Shown here piece after piece: positions 55,001 to 63,866 of a stretch of 64,000 nucleotides of DNA. Both the position numbers and the translations under genes were made by a program. Source of the stretch: Kiloniellales bacterium. Its GTDB lineage: Bacteria; Pseudomonadota; Alphaproteobacteria; Kiloniellales; JAKSDN01. The notes under the pieces were generated by a model. It searched no databases. It saw nothing but the letters and a program-made list of their open reading frames with translations, and had not been told where the DNA came from. The stretch covers positions 41,496 through 105,495 of the forward strand of contig JANQLT010000202.1 in the NCBI GenBank assembly GCA_028280455.1, read 5' to 3'. The first letter of the stretch is position 1. Every line of letters begins with the position of its first letter.

Positions 55001-55896
55001 GCGGCGGCCCCTCCCCAGAGCCAGGCGGCGCCGCGCACGCCGCTGGAATCGCCGTGCCGCGCGCGGCGCACCGGCGTGCTGCAGACGTCCGTGAAGACGT
55101 GGGGCGCCATGGCCTCGGGCAAGGACTCGGCCAGGCCCGGCAGGTTGGAGAGGCCGCCGCCGAGCACGATCACGTCGGGATCGAGGACATTGATGACGCT
55201 CGCCAAGCCGCGGCCGAGCCGTTCGCGGTAGCGCTCCAGGCTCCGGCGGGCCGCCGACTCGCCGGCGCCGGCCGCTTCGACGATGGCCTCGGGGCTCTCC
55301 GTCGTGCCGTGGTCGCGGGCCAGGCCGGGCCCCGACAGGAAGGTCTCGATGCAGCCGCTGCGGCCGCAATAGCAGGGCGGCCCGGGCCGCTCGTCGTCCC
55401 GCGGCCAGGGCAGGGGATTGTGGCCCCATTCGCCGGCGATGGCATTGGGGCCGACCCAGGGCCGCGACTCGATGGCGATGCCGCCGCCGACCCCGGTGCC
55501 GAGGATCACGGCGAAGACCAGCGACGCACCGGCCGCCGCGCCGTCGACGGCCTCGGAGACCGCCAGGCAGTTGGCGTCGTTGGCGATCCGCAGCGGCCGC
55601 TCGAGGCGGGCCTCGAGGTCGGCCTTGATGTCGCGGCCGATCAGCCAGGTCGAGTTGGCGTTCTTCACCAGGCCGCTCGCCGGCGAGAGGCTGCCGGGGA
55701 TGCCGAGCCCGACGCTGCCGGCCCGGCCCAGGTCGCGCTCGATCTCGCCGACCAGGCCGGCGATGGCCTCGAGCCCTGCGCCGTAGTCGTCGCGGGGCGT
55801 CTTGGTCCTGACGCGCCGCAGCGGCGCGCCCTCGTCGCCGAGCGCGATGGCTTCGATCTTCGTCCCGCCGAGGTCTATGCCGATGCGCAGTTCCAT
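54997..55896 (-). CDS. ROK-family sugar kinase
   Basis: 299 residues. ATP site GIDLGGTKIEAIALG, sugar-binding block ANDANCLAVSEAVDGAA, GTGVGGGIAIESRPWVGP, EWGHNPLPW, and the ROK zinc motif CYCGRSGCIETFLSG. Fructokinase (or glucokinase) is the most likely activity given the downstream pgi. The ATG at 55896 gives the canonical N-terminus. Confidence 0.9.
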   Translation of the reverse strand: MELRIGIDLGGTKIEAIALGDEGAPLRRVRTKTPRDDYGAGLEAIAGLVGEIERDLGRAGSVGLGIPGSLSPASGLVKNANSTWLIGRDIKADLEARLERPLRIANDANCLAVSEAVDGAAAGASLVFAVILGTGVGGGIAIESRPWVGPNAIAGEWGHNPLPWPRDDERPGPPCYCGRSGCIETFLSGPGLARDHGTTESPEAIVEAAGAGESAARRSLERYRERLGRGLASVINVLDPDVIVLGGGLSNLPGLAESLPEAMAPHVFTDVCSTPVRRARHGDSSGVRGAAWLWGGAAA

Positions 55897-56015
55897 CCTG
55901 ATCGCCTTTGTAGCCGCTCCCCTGCCGTTCGGCCAAGCGCGGGCCTTTCCAAGGCGCCCCCGAGCGGCTATTGCCAGGCGGTTCCGTCGTTGTCTTGGCC
56001 CTGGGGGACGACAAG

Positions 56016-57311
56016 GTGTCATTCGCGACCGCCGGCCGGCGGCCTCTTGTCCTGCTGGCGCTGCTCGGCTGCCTGGCCCTGCTGGCCTCTCTGGCGCCGG
56101 TCGCGCCGTCGGCGCAGGCCCACTTCCTGCTCAACGTCAATCTGCGCGTGTTTCACGTCGAGCATCTCGACGAGGGGCTGCGCGTCTATACGCGCCTGCC
56201 GCTGCCCTACCTGGTCGGCGACAAGATCGCCGCGGAGCTCGCCGAGGGCAGCGAGAAGGCCGCGCCCTACACGACGAACCACTACGAGGGCGAGGAGCTG
56301 ATGCACTACGTCGACGTCGACGCGGTGCTGGAAGATCCCATCGGTCTCGGCGAGATCGCGGCCGAGCGCTACGTCCTGAGCGCCGGGGGCGAAGTCCTGG
56401 TGCCTCGCGTCGAGGCCGTGCGCGTCTACCCCTCCCTGGAGCAACCGGTGTTCGCCACCCTCGAGCAGGCCCGTGCGGCGCTGCAGGGCCCCGCCTATCC
56501 CGACGAGACCGCGGCGACCTACGTCGGCGACACGCTGGTCGACGTCGCCCTGCTCTTTGACGCCGGCCGGCCGGTCTATGACTACAGCCTGGCCGACGCC
56601 TTCGATCCCGGCCTGCCCGGCCAGGAGGAGACCGAGACGCTGCTGCACGACCACCTGGCGGACGGCAGCCAGACCTACAGCGCCACGGGCCTGCTGCTCG
56701 GCAGCGGCCTCGAGGTGTCGCGCCAGCCCCTGGCGGCCGCCTGGACCTTCGTCGTCCAGGGCATCAAGCACATCCTCGAGGGCATCGACCACGTGCTCTT
56801 CGTGCTCTGCCTGACCATCGGCGCCAGCGGCCTGATCAACCTGCTCTGGCGGGTCACCGGCTTCACCCTGGGCCACACGGTGACCTTGATCGCCGGCTTC
56901 CTCGGCTACGTGCCGAGCGCCGGCTGGTTCATCCCGCTGGTCGAGACCGGCATCGCGCTGTCGATCATCTATGCCGGCGCCATCGCCGTTCTGCGCCGGC
57001 CGGCGGCCGGCACCTTCCTGGTGACCACCGGCATCGGCCTGCTGCACGGCTTCGGCTTCTCCTTCGTGCTGCAGGAGATCCTCAGCCTGGAGGCGCCGAA
57101 CCTCTGGCCGAGCCTGCTGGCCTTCAACCTCGGCGTCGAGGTCGGCCAGGTCATGATCGTGCTGGCGATCTGGCCGCTGCTGCTGCTGGCCGATCGCCGC
57201 AACCAGCGCATCGCCAAGGTCGGCCGCTGGGCGGTGGCGGCGCCTTGCATCCTGGTCGCGATCTTCTGGGCCGGCGAGCGCGCCCTGCAGGTGATCGAGG
57301 CGGTCTCCTGA
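56016..57311 (+). CDS. HupE/UreJ-family membrane protein
   Basis: 431 residues. A signal peptide (about 1-33) and a beta-rich extracytoplasmic part (to about 235) precede a HupE/UreJ domain of about six spans: KHILEGIDHVLFVLCLTIGA, TGFTLGHTVTLIAGFLGY and LLHGFGFSFVLQEI, whose His/Asp residues suggest metal (nickel-like) transport. The start is a GTG at 56016 with GGGGGA upstream; no ATG is available. Neither hydrogenase nor urease genes are nearby, so the substrate is open. Confidence 0.85.
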   Translation: MSFATAGRRPLVLLALLGCLALLASLAPVAPSAQAHFLLNVNLRVFHVEHLDEGLRVYTRLPLPYLVGDKIAAELAEGSEKAAPYTTNHYEGEELMHYVDVDAVLEDPIGLGEIAAERYVLSAGGEVLVPRVEAVRVYPSLEQPVFATLEQARAALQGPAYPDETAATYVGDTLVDVALLFDAGRPVYDYSLADAFDPGLPGQEETETLLHDHLADGSQTYSATGLLLGSGLEVSRQPLAAAWTFVVQGIKHILEGIDHVLFVLCLTIGASGLINLLWRVTGFTLGHTVTLIAGFLGYVPSAGWFIPLVETGIALSIIYAGAIAVLRRPAAGTFLVTTGIGLLHGFGFSFVLQEILSLEAPNLWPSLLAFNLGVEVGQVMIVLAIWPLLLLADRRNQRIAKVGRWAVAAPCILVAIFWAGERALQVIEAVS

Positions 57312-57321
57312 AGCCTCGGCC

Positions 57322-58398
57322 TCAGGCGTCCTGCAAGGCCAGGCCCTTGACGGAGACCGGACGGCGCACCAGGCCCTGGTCGGCGAGCCAGGTGACCGCC
57401 TCGGCCAGGGACTCGCGCAGCGGCGTCGGCCGGTGGCCCAGCTCGCGGGCCGCCTTGCTGCTGTCGATGCGCATGCCGGCGCCGGCGAGCTGCACGCCGG
57501 TGAGCGAGGCCTTGGGCGGCTTGCGGCTGATCCAGTCGGCGTAGGTTTCCGAGACCGCCGCGACCGCCAGGGCCAGGCCGTAGGGAATCGTCGTCTTCGG
57601 CATCGGCAGGCCGGTCAGCGCCTCGACCGTCGCCAGGACCTCGGAGAGCTTGATGTTGTCGCCGCCGAGGATGTAGCGCTCGCCGACCCGGCCGCGCTCG
57701 GCGGCCAGCAGGTGGCCGCGGGCCGCGTCGGCGGCGCGCACCAGGTTCATCTCGAACTCGAGGTAGGCCGGGTTCTCGCCGTTCAGGAAGTCGAGCAGCA
57801 TGCGCGTCGGCGGCGTCAGGCGATGGTCGTTGGCGCCGATCGGCATGGTCGGGTTGACCACGACAACCGGCAGGCCGCGCCGGGCCGCCTCCAGGGCCGC
57901 CTGCTCGGCGAGGAACTTGGAGCGGCAGTAGGGACCGCGCATCTCCGCCAGGCGCGGCGCGACGCTTTCGTCGATCAGCCGGCCCCGGGTGCGGCCGCGG
58001 CCGACCAAGATCGACTCGGTCGAGGTGTAGACGATCCGCGCGGCGCCGCTGTCGCCGGCCGCCTCGATGACGCGCTTCGTGCCTTCTGTGTTGGTGCCGT
58101 GGAAGCTGCTCTTGTCGGCCGCCCAGAGGTTGGGGTCCGCGGCCAGGTGGAAGACCCAGTCGACGCCGGCCAGGGCGTCGCGCAGCAGGGGCCGGTCGAG
58201 GATCGATCCCTCGATGAGCTCGGCGCGGCGGTCGCGGCTGGGCGAGTCCTGCAGGTCGAGCACGCGGACCGCCAGGCCGCGCTCGAGCAGCAGGCGCACC
58301 AGATGGCCGCCGAGGAAGCCGGCGCCGCCGGTGACCAGGGCGGAGCGGGCCTCGCGCCGGCCTTGGAAAGCGTCAGACAGCTTGCTCGAGTCGGGCAT
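57322..58398 (-). CDS. NAD-dependent epimerase, HpnA-like
   Basis: 358 residues, extended SDR. NAD site LVTGGAGFLGGHLVRLLL, then FHLAADPNLW and catalytic YCRSK (from MRGPYCRSKFLAEQAALEA), and NPTMPIGANDHRLTPPTRML. The last pattern resembles hopanoid-associated sugar epimerase HpnA. It overlaps the end of the GH3 gene by 26 bases and forms the last gene of a desaturase-GH3-epimerase set, which suggests lipid or hopanoid work. Confidence 0.82.
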   Translation of the reverse strand: MPDSSKLSDAFQGRREARSALVTGGAGFLGGHLVRLLLERGLAVRVLDLQDSPSRDRRAELIEGSILDRPLLRDALAGVDWVFHLAADPNLWAADKSSFHGTNTEGTKRVIEAAGDSGAARIVYTSTESILVGRGRTRGRLIDESVAPRLAEMRGPYCRSKFLAEQAALEAARRGLPVVVVNPTMPIGANDHRLTPPTRMLLDFLNGENPAYLEFEMNLVRAADAARGHLLAAERGRVGERYILGGDNIKLSEVLATVEALTGLPMPKTTIPYGLALAVAAVSETYADWISRKPPKASLTGVQLAGAGMRIDSSKAARELGHRPTPLRESLAEAVTWLADQGLVRRPVSVKGLALQDA

Positions 58399-59956
58399 CT
58401 CCGGCCTCTCGTGATGTGGGTTGCAGGTCGAGTCCGAGCTCGTCGGCCAGGGCCGCGAAGCGGTCCGGCTTCGCGGTGACGCGCGGCACCTTGTGCTGGC
58501 CGCCGAGCTTGTTCTTGGCGCGCATCCAGGATTGGAAGGTCCCGGGCTCGGCCCAGGCCACGCGCGGCGGGGCCACGCCCTGGTCGCCGCGCCGCTGGGC
58601 CTGGTAGTCCTCGTTCTTCTCGCAAAGCACCCGGTCGATGCGCTGCGCCGCGGCGCGCGCGAGGGCCTGCGGCTCGCCCTCCAGCGGCGCGCTCGGCTCG
58701 ATGACGTAGACGTGATAGCCGCGCGCGCCGAGACGCTCGGGAAGCACCGGGCCGACCGTGTATTCGGCGAAGCCGATGCCCAGGCCCTGCGCGGCGGCGC
58801 GCACCGCGGCGTCGATCTCGGCGGCGATCAGATGCTCGCCGAAGGGCGAGAGCATCTGCGAAGTGCGGCCGAGCACCAGCATGCGCAGCGGCCGGGTGTC
58901 GACGAAGCGCACCACGTCGCCGAGCAGGTAGGACCAGAGGCCGGCGTTGTTGGTCAGCGCGATGGCGTAGTCGACGCCGCGCTCGACGTCGGCCGCCCAG
59001 AAGCGCCGCGGGTTGTCGCTGCCGAGCTCCTCGATGGGCACGAACTCCATGAAGAGCTCATTGTCGAGCATCATGCGCAGGCCCTCGCCGGGGCCGCGGT
59101 CGGCGCAGGCGATGAAACCTTCGCTGGCGGCGTAGAGCTCGCGGGTCTCGACCGCGGTGCCCTCGAGGTGGGCGCCGAGGCGCTCGCTGTAGAGGTCCAT
59201 CGGCACGCCGCTGTGAATCATGAGCTGCAGGTCGGGCAGGGTCGGCCCGTCGCCGAGGCCGGCCTCCCGGCGGCGCTGCCGGATCGCGTCGAGCATCGCC
59301 AGCAGCCAGTTGCACATGCCCGAGACCATCGTGATGCGATGCTCGAGGGCCTGGCGCGACAGCACCTGCACCTTCTCGTCCCAGTTCGAGATCAGGGCAT
59401 GCTCGCCGGCCGGCAGGATGCGCCGGCTGACCCAGGAGGGCATGAGCTTGGTGTTGATGCCGCTGACGTCGCCGCTGAAGACGCCGGGCGAGACCTCCTC
59501 GAGGGCCGCCGAGCCGGCGACGATGAAGGACTTGCCGGAGAGCGGCCGGCTCTCGGGCCGCTGCGCCAGGTGGAAGCACATCAGGTCGAAGCCCGCGCGC
59601 TCGTTGCCCTTGATGATCTGCTTGGTGATCGGGATGAACTTGGTGCGCCCGGTCGTGGTCCCGGAAGTGCGCGCGAAGAAGGGGATCCGGCCCGGCCAGG
59701 TGACGCGGTCCAGGACCGGCCAGGCGGCCTTCCAATAGTCGGCCCAGAAGTCCTCGAAGCTGCGCAGCGGCACGCGCGCCTGATAGTCGGCGACGCTATG
59801 GATCTCGTCGAAGCCGTGCTCCTGGCCGAAGTTCGTTCGGCGCGCGGCCTCGACCAGCGCGAGCAGCGTGCGCTGCTGGGTCGCGGCCGGGTCCATGCGG
59901 TCGAGTTTGGCCAGCCGGCGGCTGGCCAGAAGCCGCAAGATGGGCGTCGGATCCAT
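58373..59956 (-). CDS. GH3-family acyl-acid-amido synthetase-like protein
   Basis: 527 residues. GH3 marks: the ATP loop FFARTSGTTTGRTKFIPITK, YAASEGFIACADRGPGEGLR, YLLGDVVRFVDTRPLRMLVL and the C-terminal RVAWAEPGTFQSWMRAKNKL. Plant GH3 enzymes join acids (jasmonate, auxin) to amino acids; bacterial members are uncharacterised. Here it lies between a fatty-acid desaturase and an epimerase, so the acid may be a fatty acid. Function is inferred. Confidence 0.85.
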   Translation of the reverse strand: MDPTPILRLLASRRLAKLDRMDPAATQQRTLLALVEAARRTNFGQEHGFDEIHSVADYQARVPLRSFEDFWADYWKAAWPVLDRVTWPGRIPFFARTSGTTTGRTKFIPITKQIIKGNERAGFDLMCFHLAQRPESRPLSGKSFIVAGSAALEEVSPGVFSGDVSGINTKLMPSWVSRRILPAGEHALISNWDEKVQVLSRQALEHRITMVSGMCNWLLAMLDAIRQRRREAGLGDGPTLPDLQLMIHSGVPMDLYSERLGAHLEGTAVETRELYAASEGFIACADRGPGEGLRMMLDNELFMEFVPIEELGSDNPRRFWAADVERGVDYAIALTNNAGLWSYLLGDVVRFVDTRPLRMLVLGRTSQMLSPFGEHLIAAEIDAAVRAAAQGLGIGFAEYTVGPVLPERLGARGYHVYVIEPSAPLEGEPQALARAAAQRIDRVLCEKNEDYQAQRRGDQGVAPPRVAWAEPGTFQSWMRAKNKLGGQHKVPRVTAKPDRFAALADELGLDLQPTSREAGDARLEQAV

Positions 59957-60129
59957 CGGTCAGATCGCCGAAGTCGCGCAGACTCTGTTTTGCTTTCACC
60001 CCAACGCCACCGATGGGTCCCATCCATCTTGCGGTGGCTGCGCCGCACGCTAGCGGGCGGGCGTGACGCTGGCGTTGACGCAATGAGACGGCGGCGTGAA
60101 AGGCGGGCGGCCGTTTTGTTTCGTCGCTC

Positions 60130-61062
60130 TTACAATGCAGCCAGGGCGGGTAGCGGGATCGGTCCGCGCAGTTGCCGGGCCGCCGCCCTGAAGTAGTCGG
60201 CGTGATAGCGGTCCTCGTCCGCCTCGAAGGCTTCGGGAAGCCAGGGCCAAGGCAGGTTCGGATGGCGATGATGCACGGCATGCAGGTTGAAGTTGAGCAA
60301 GGCAGCCGAGAGCGGCGCCGGTAATTTCAGGTTGTAGGCGTGCAGCAGCCGATCGATCGGCGAGCCGTAGTGATAGACGTAGTCGAGAAAAGAGATGCAG
60401 AGGCAGCGCGCCGCGAGAATCGCCGGCAAGAGCCACCACCAGGCGCCGTAGGCGTAGAGGCTGGCGCCGAGCAGCAGGATGATCAGCGCGCCGTCCGTCC
60501 GCAGCTCGGCGACGTTCTCCGGGCGCGTCAGCACGGCGGCGGCTTGGCCCGAGTAGCTCTCGGCATCGAGGAACCGCGGCCGCGCCCAATCGAGCAGCCG
60601 CTGCGGCAGGAAGAAGGCCAGCGAGCTCAGGAGCTGCGAGAGGTAGAGCCCGACCAGCAGCTCGTAGTAGTAGGCCGGCGCCGCCCGCAGGGCCGTGGTC
60701 TCGGCCGGGTCGTAGGCCTCGTTCCGGTCGGCCGGCGTGCGGTTCAGGCGGTGATGCAGCAGGTGGCCCGTGCGCAGGACGCGCCAGGGCGAGCCGAAGA
60801 CGATGCCCAGCGCGCGCCCGGCCAGGCGGTCGATCCGGCCGTCGCGGTGGAAGCTGCCGTGGATCGTCTCGTGGGCCAGCGACCAGAGTGGGTTGTTGGC
60901 CGCCACCAGCGGGATCAGGGTCAGGGCCCACCAGGGGCTGAGCGGCATCAGCAGCAGCGGCAGGGCCAGGAACTGGTAGAGGTTGAGCGCGACGTGCGTC
61001 GTCGCCAGCACGACGTTGAGGCGCTCGGGCGGTGGCTTGGCGGCGAGAGTCTCGGCGTCCAT
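60130..61062 (-). CDS. Fatty acid desaturase-like membrane enzyme
   Basis: 310 residues with several membrane spans. The three His boxes of the diiron desaturases are present: AHETIHGSFH, GHLLHHRLNR and HAVHHRHPN. It would introduce a double bond into (or hydroxylate) an acyl chain. First gene of the desaturase-GH3-epimerase set, separated from GH3 by 173 bases without a gene. Confidence 0.87.
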   Translation of the reverse strand: MDAETLAAKPPPERLNVVLATTHVALNLYQFLALPLLLMPLSPWWALTLIPLVAANNPLWSLAHETIHGSFHRDGRIDRLAGRALGIVFGSPWRVLRTGHLLHHRLNRTPADRNEAYDPAETTALRAAPAYYYELLVGLYLSQLLSSLAFFLPQRLLDWARPRFLDAESYSGQAAAVLTRPENVAELRTDGALIILLLGASLYAYGAWWWLLPAILAARCLCISFLDYVYHYGSPIDRLLHAYNLKLPAPLSAALLNFNLHAVHHRHPNLPWPWLPEAFEADEDRYHADYFRAAARQLRGPIPLPALAAL

Positions 61063-61164
61063 GGGCCGGACCTTAGGGTCTCTCTCTGACGGTTTTGTTG
61101 CGGGCTCGTGTCAGGCCGCCGGCTCCCGTAATCTCGGCCCGTGGAGCAGTCAGAGGGGACAGCC

Positions 61165-62337
61165 ATGGCCGAAGCGGCCGAGGCATTCGGACCGACGCAT
61201 CCGGAGATCCGCGAGCAGGTGGCGCGGCTCTGCTGCGACTTTCCCGGCGACTACTGGCGGGAGCTGGACCGGGCGCGCGCCTATCCGCAGGCCTTCGTCG
61301 AGGCCCTGACCGCGGCCGGCTACCTGGCGTTGCTGATCCCGGAGGCCTACGGCGGTAGCGGGCTCGGCCTCGGTGCCGCGGCGGCGGTGCTCGAGGAAGT
61401 CCATCGGGCCGGCTGCAACGGCGCCGCCTGCCATGCCCAGATGTACACCATGGGCACCCTCCTGCGGCACGGCTCTGAGGTGCAGAAGCAGGCCTACCTG
61501 CCGGAGATCGCCGCCGGCCGCCTGCGCCTGCAGGCCTTCGGCGTCACCGAGCCGGGCAGCGGCACCGACACGACGGCGATCCGCACGACCGCCAAGCGCG
61601 ACGGCAATCGCTACCGGGTCAACGGCCAGAAGGTCTGGACCTCTAGGGCCGAGCATTCGGACCTGATGCTGCTGCTGGCGCGCACGACGCCGCGCGACCG
61701 GGTCGAGCGGCGCACGGAGGGCCTGTCGGTCTTCCTGCTCGACATGCGCGACGCCCTGGACAAGGGGCTGACGATCCGGCCGATCCGCACGATGATCAAT
61801 CACGCCACCACCGAGGTCTTCTTCGACGACCTGGAGATTCCGGCGGACAGCCTGATCGGCGAGGAGGGACTGGGCTTCCGCTACATCCTCAGCGGCATGA
61901 ACGCCGAGCGCATCCTGATCGCGGCGGAGTGCATCGGCGACGCCCGCTGGTTCATCGACAAGGCCGCGGCCTACGCCGGCGAGCGTCGCGTGTTCGGCCG
62001 GCCGATCGGCCAGAACCAGGGCGTCCAGTTCCCCATCGCCCGCGCCTTCGCGGCGACCGAGGCGGCGGCCCTGATGGTGCGCAAGGCGGCGGCCCTGTTC
62101 GAGGCGGGGCAGGACTGCGGCGCCGAGGCCAACATGGCCAAGCTGCTGGCGGCCGACGCTTCCTGGCAGGCGGCCGACACCTGCCTGCAAACCCACGGCG
62201 GCTTCGGTTTCGCGGAGGACTACGACATCGAGCGCAAGTTCCGCGAGACCCGGCTCTATCAGGTGGCGCCGATCTCGACGAACCTGATCCTCTCCTACCT
62301 GGCCGAGCATGTGCTCGGCCTGCCGCGCTCCTACTAG
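61165..62337 (+). CDS. Acyl-CoA dehydrogenase
   Basis: 390 residues. QAFGVTEPGSGTDTTAIRTT, MINHATTEVFFDDLEIPADS, FGRPIGQNQGVQFPIARAFA and QTHGGFGFAEDYDIERKFRE are the family blocks, ending with a VAPISTNLILSYLAEHVLG tail. Closer to the CaiA-like/short-branched group than to the enzyme at 49.3 kb. ATG 61165 has AGGGGA upstream; an in-frame GTG at 61141 is an alternative. Confidence 0.9.
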   Translation: MAEAAEAFGPTHPEIREQVARLCCDFPGDYWRELDRARAYPQAFVEALTAAGYLALLIPEAYGGSGLGLGAAAAVLEEVHRAGCNGAACHAQMYTMGTLLRHGSEVQKQAYLPEIAAGRLRLQAFGVTEPGSGTDTTAIRTTAKRDGNRYRVNGQKVWTSRAEHSDLMLLLARTTPRDRVERRTEGLSVFLLDMRDALDKGLTIRPIRTMINHATTEVFFDDLEIPADSLIGEEGLGFRYILSGMNAERILIAAECIGDARWFIDKAAAYAGERRVFGRPIGQNQGVQFPIARAFAATEAAALMVRKAAALFEAGQDCGAEANMAKLLAADASWQAADTCLQTHGGFGFAEDYDIERKFRETRLYQVAPISTNLILSYLAEHVLGLPRSY

Positions 62338-62353
62338 ACGGGCGGCGGGTCTC

Positions 62354-63133
62354 GTGACGGGCCAAGCCGACGCGCCGATCACCGGCGTCCTGCTCGACCT
62401 CGACGGCACGGTCTATCGGGGCAGCGAGGCGGTGCCGGGCGCGGCCCGCTTCCTCGCCGACCTCGAGGCCGCGGGCATACCCTTCCTCTTCGTCACCAAC
62501 CGGGCCAACCGCACGCCCGAGGAGGTGCGGGACCGGCTGGCCGGGATGGGCATCGTCTGCCGGGCGGAGCAGGTGCTGACCTCGGCGCAGGCGGCGGCGC
62601 GCTTCCTCGCCGGCGGCAGCGCCTACTGCCTGGGCGAAGCGGCCCTGCGCGACGCGCTGCTCGGCGCCGGCGTCGATGTCGAGGCGCCGCGGCCCGAGGC
62701 CGTGGTGGTCGGTCTCGACCGCGGGATCACCTACGGCAAGCTGGAGACCGCGACCCGGCACATTCTCGGCGGTGCGCGCTTCGTCGCGACCAACCGGGAC
62801 CGCCTGGTCAACAGCGACGGCGGACTCTCGCCCGGCAACGGGGCCATCGTGGCGGCGCTCGTCGAGGCGACCGGGGTGGCGCCCATCGTCGTCGGCAAGC
62901 CGCAGGCCACGATCATGGACGCGGCCATCGAGCGGCTCGGCCTGGCGCCGGCGGGCCTGCTCATGGTCGGCGACAACCCGGAGACCGACATCGCCGCCGC
63001 GGACAACGCCGGCCTGCGCTCCGCGCTGATTCTGACCGGCGTCACCACGCGCGCCGCCGCCGACGCCCTGGTCCCGCCGCCGACCTGGATCGTCGAGGAC
63101 TACGAGGCCCTGGGGCGCCTCGTCGCCGCCTGA
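62354..63133 (+). CDS. HAD-IIA family phosphatase (NagD/PGP-like)
   Basis: 259 residues. Motif I is VLLDLDGTVYRGSEAVPGA, motif II FLFVTNRANRTPEE, a C2-type cap contains AVVVGLDRGITYGKLETAT, and motif IV reads LLMVGDNPETDIAAADNAGL. Hydrolyses small phosphate esters; substrate unknown. The start is a GTG at 62354; an in-frame ATG at 62309 would overlap the dehydrogenase gene. A terminator follows (63155-63180). Confidence 0.88.
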   Translation: MTGQADAPITGVLLDLDGTVYRGSEAVPGAARFLADLEAAGIPFLFVTNRANRTPEEVRDRLAGMGIVCRAEQVLTSAQAAARFLAGGSAYCLGEAALRDALLGAGVDVEAPRPEAVVVGLDRGITYGKLETATRHILGGARFVATNRDRLVNSDGGLSPGNGAIVAALVEATGVAPIVVGKPQATIMDAAIERLGLAPAGLLMVGDNPETDIAAADNAGLRSALILTGVTTRAAADALVPPPTWIVEDYEALGRLVAA

Positions 63134-63154
63134 CAGGGCTGCCCGCGGGCTGGC

Positions 63155-63180
63155 AAGCCCCTGGCGAATAAGGGGTTTTT
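63155..63180 (+). terminator. Rho-independent terminator after HAD gene
   Basis: AAGCCCCT (63155-63162) pairs with AGGGG (63171-63175) plus the first U residues, loop GGCGAATA-like (63163-63170 with neighbours), followed by TTTTT (63176-63180). The stem and U-run are close to textbook form, on the strand of the HAD gene. Confidence 0.75.
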
Positions 63181-63276
63181 CCCTCGCCCGGAAAGCGGCC
63201 GCCGTTAAGCCATCCAAAAGACCTTTGTGATAATTTCCGTCGTTCGCGGACCCTTTTCTCGTTGAGCGCTCTGGTC

Positions 63277-63852
63277 ATGCCTTTGGACGACCTCGCCATC
63301 AGATCACCGGACGAGCGGCAACGCTTCCCGCGCCGCTCGACTCTGATCGCGGCGCAACTGCGCATCTCCGACGAGCTGATTGACGTCGACATCCTCGATC
63401 TCTCCGAGGGCGGGGCCAAGCTCTCCGTGCCGATGGTGCTCGACCTGGGCCAGAAGGTCGCGCTCGTCGTCGAGGGGATCGGCGACTTCACGGCGCGCGT
63501 GGTTTGGCAGAACGGCCAGTCGCACGGCATCGAGTTCCGCGACGACCCCGATGCCATCGCCGAGACCCTGCCGACCATTCTCGACACGGCGCAGGACGGC
63601 CGCGAGCGCCGCCGCCACGTGCGCCACTCGGTGCTCTGGAAGGCCGAGGTCTACTGCGGCATCCGACGCAGCGGCTGCGAGATCCTGAACATCTCCGAAG
63701 GCGGTGCCAGGCTGCGCTTGGAGCAGAGCTTCAACGCCACCGAAGAGGTGACGATACGCTCGATCCACTTCGGCGAGCGCCACGGCCGCGTGGTCTGGCA
63801 GGACGGCGACCGGCTCGGCATCGAGTTCCGGGACAACGCCCAGGTGAACTAG
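63277..63852 (+). CDS. Tandem PilZ-domain protein
   Basis: 191 residues with two PilZ domains. Domain 1 (about 7-95): RQRFPRRSTLI and DILDLSEGGAKLSV; domain 2 (about 108-190): RERRRHVRHSVLW and EILNISEGGARLRL. RxxxR and (D/N)xSxxG are the c-di-GMP contacts and both copies keep them. It probably senses c-di-GMP to control motility or surface polymers. ATG 63277 is preferred over a TTG at 63262. Confidence 0.88.
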   Translation: MPLDDLAIRSPDERQRFPRRSTLIAAQLRISDELIDVDILDLSEGGAKLSVPMVLDLGQKVALVVEGIGDFTARVVWQNGQSHGIEFRDDPDAIAETLPTILDTAQDGRERRRHVRHSVLWKAEVYCGIRRSGCEILNISEGGARLRLEQSFNATEEVTIRSIHFGERHGRVVWQDGDRLGIEFRDNAQVN

Positions 63853-63866
63853 CCGCGCCGGATCGG

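Noticed and set aside
53396..55231. A 611-codon plus-strand frame opposite pgi
   Set aside because: Pure shadow of pgi, whose motifs are complete on the other strand.
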